A DNA stretch of 64,000 nt from positions 62,001 to 126,000 of the forward strand of contig JAGHQL010000050.1 of NCBI GenBank assembly GCA_020080175.1, read 5' to 3'. This DNA is from Glutinoglossum americanum (taxonomy: Eukaryota; Ascomycota; Geoglossomycetes; Geoglossales; Geoglossaceae). The position numbers were made by a program, and so were the translations under genes. The notes beneath the pieces were generated by a model, which was given only the letters and a program-made list of their open reading frames with translations, made no database searches and had not been told where the DNA came from. Positions 63,276 to 64,000 of the stretch are shown here, one piece after another. Each line of letters begins with the position of its first letter. Positions within the stretch are counted from its first letter, which is position 1.

Positions 63276-64000
63276 ATGGCAGACCCAGACCAGTTGAGCA
63301 GCTCCTTCGAATCGCTTCTCGATCGACTCCGTCAACAGAGCGCCAACAGCCCAAATGCAATACCTTCCGCTAGTGACCAGTCTACGAATCAGCGACATCA
63401 TCAGCAGAATCAAGCTCAAAGCCTTCAGCAGCCGAACGAGTTGTTACGGTCGTTTTTTAATCCTCCGGTCACCCAAGCTTCTCAATCTCAATCTCAGCCG
63501 TATGGATACCAACAGAAAACCTCTTCGTCACCAATCGCCTCCCCATTACCCAGTAGCTCTCATCCTCGCTCCGGCGTAGCAAGTCCCCTAGGTCCAATTC
63601 CGCAGAACCGAACCCCAGCACCCTCTGCGGAGCATGCGAATGCAGAACAACGCGCAGCGAGTTTACTTAGCCTTTTGAAGTTTCCACCATCAACCTCAGT
63701 CTCGTTACCTACCACACCTGCAGCTCAGACAAAGCCTTGGACATCCACGATACCTAATGGCGCACAAAATTTCCAATCCCAACAAAATCAAAACGGCCAC
63801 GGGAGGGCAATATCAGCGTCAGACTTGGTGGCCTCTTTTATGGGGAAGCAAGCGATTTCACTGTCAAAATCCCCCCCTACAACATCGCATGCACAGGACA
63901 ATGCTGAGATCAAGCGCGATCCTGCGGAACCTTCGTTGGCAGCCGCGCCCAACCCACAAGAATTTCTCCTGCAGTTGCTCAATCGCCCTAAGCCAGCACA
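63276..64000 (+). CDS. N-terminus of a Gln/Ser/Pro-rich protein, cut by the window end
   Basis: The frame is open from the ATG at 63276 to the window edge (241 codons). The text is low-complexity with embedded conserved-looking motifs: a start helix LSSSFESLLDRLRQQ, then RAASLLSLLKFPP, GRAISASDLVASFMGKQ and NPQEFLLQLLNRPKP. Short helical motifs of this type, separated by disorder, occur in mRNA-decapping and deadenylation factors, and a large Edc4/Ge-1-like protein is one possibility. That is inference. The rest of the gene lies outside the window. Confidence 0.65.
   Translation, partial: MADPDQLSSSFESLLDRLRQQSANSPNAIPSASDQSTNQRHHQQNQAQSLQQPNELLRSFFNPPVTQASQSQSQPYGYQQKTSSSPIASPLPSSSHPRSGVASPLGPIPQNRTPAPSAEHANAEQRAASLLSLLKFPPSTSVSLPTTPAAQTKPWTSTIPNGAQNFQSQQNQNGHGRAISASDLVASFMGKQAISLSKSPPTTSHAQDNAEIKRDPAEPSLAAAPNPQEFLLQLLNRPKPA

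Overview
The window looks like a piece of a filamentous ascomycete (Pezizomycotina) chromosome. The genes are broken by many short introns, mostly 45-100 bases, with GT..AG ends and often a CTAAC/CTAAT-like branch site. The protein set is fungal: an Nha1/Sod2-type antiporter, an Mga2/Spt23-type factor, an Rnh1 with two hybrid-binding domains, a Chp1-like chromodomain protein, a Yag7-like protein and a CENP-W/Wip1 histone-fold protein. I could not place it below subphylum. Each spliced model was built by hand by joining exons until the reading frame and the family pattern both fitted, and every complete model except the one crossed by the run of Ns sums to a multiple of three.

Layout. 1.4-9.7 kb (+): Na+/H+ antiporter, then the MGA2-like membrane-anchored transcription factor. 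10.6-12.5 kb (-): cytochrome b5/FMN 2-hydroxyacid dehydrogenase ending in a peroxisomal tripeptide. 14.2-15.5 kb (+): RNase H1. 16.8-17.7 kb (-): Rab11-type GTPase. 19.2-22.7 kb (+): Chp1-like chromodomain protein. 23.4-35.9 kb (-): BRX1, a WW-domain Gly/Pro/Gln-rich protein with a minisatellite and the only assembly gap, a carnitine acyltransferase and an MFS transporter. 35.9-38.9 kb: the largest gene-poor stretch. 38.9-52.2 kb (+): secreted CAP protein, SPATA20/DUF255-like protein, CENP-W, Yag7-like protein and a KDM4-type demethylase. 53.0-62.8 kb (-): RAD57-like recombinase paralog, WD40 protein, YPT1, M1 aminopeptidase and a small membrane protein. 63.3 kb to the end (+): the start of a Gln/Ser-rich protein that runs off the window.

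The genes are almost all single-copy housekeeping functions: ion balance, lipid-responsive transcription, peroxisome/acyl metabolism, vesicle traffic (Rab11 and Ypt1), ribosome assembly, recombination, and chromatin/centromere work (Chp1-like, CENP-W, KDM4). I see no secondary-metabolite cluster, no recognisable transposon or virus-like element, no tRNA or rRNA gene and no CRISPR array. I did not find a clearly new multi-gene system. The best leads are a predicted peroxisomal cytochrome b5-FMN dehydrogenase, a dual-start M1 aminopeptidase, very short exons and frame-neutral introns, a mis-sized gap inside a coding minisatellite, an intergenic RNA-like hairpin near 25.3 kb, and a divergent Chp1-like protein.
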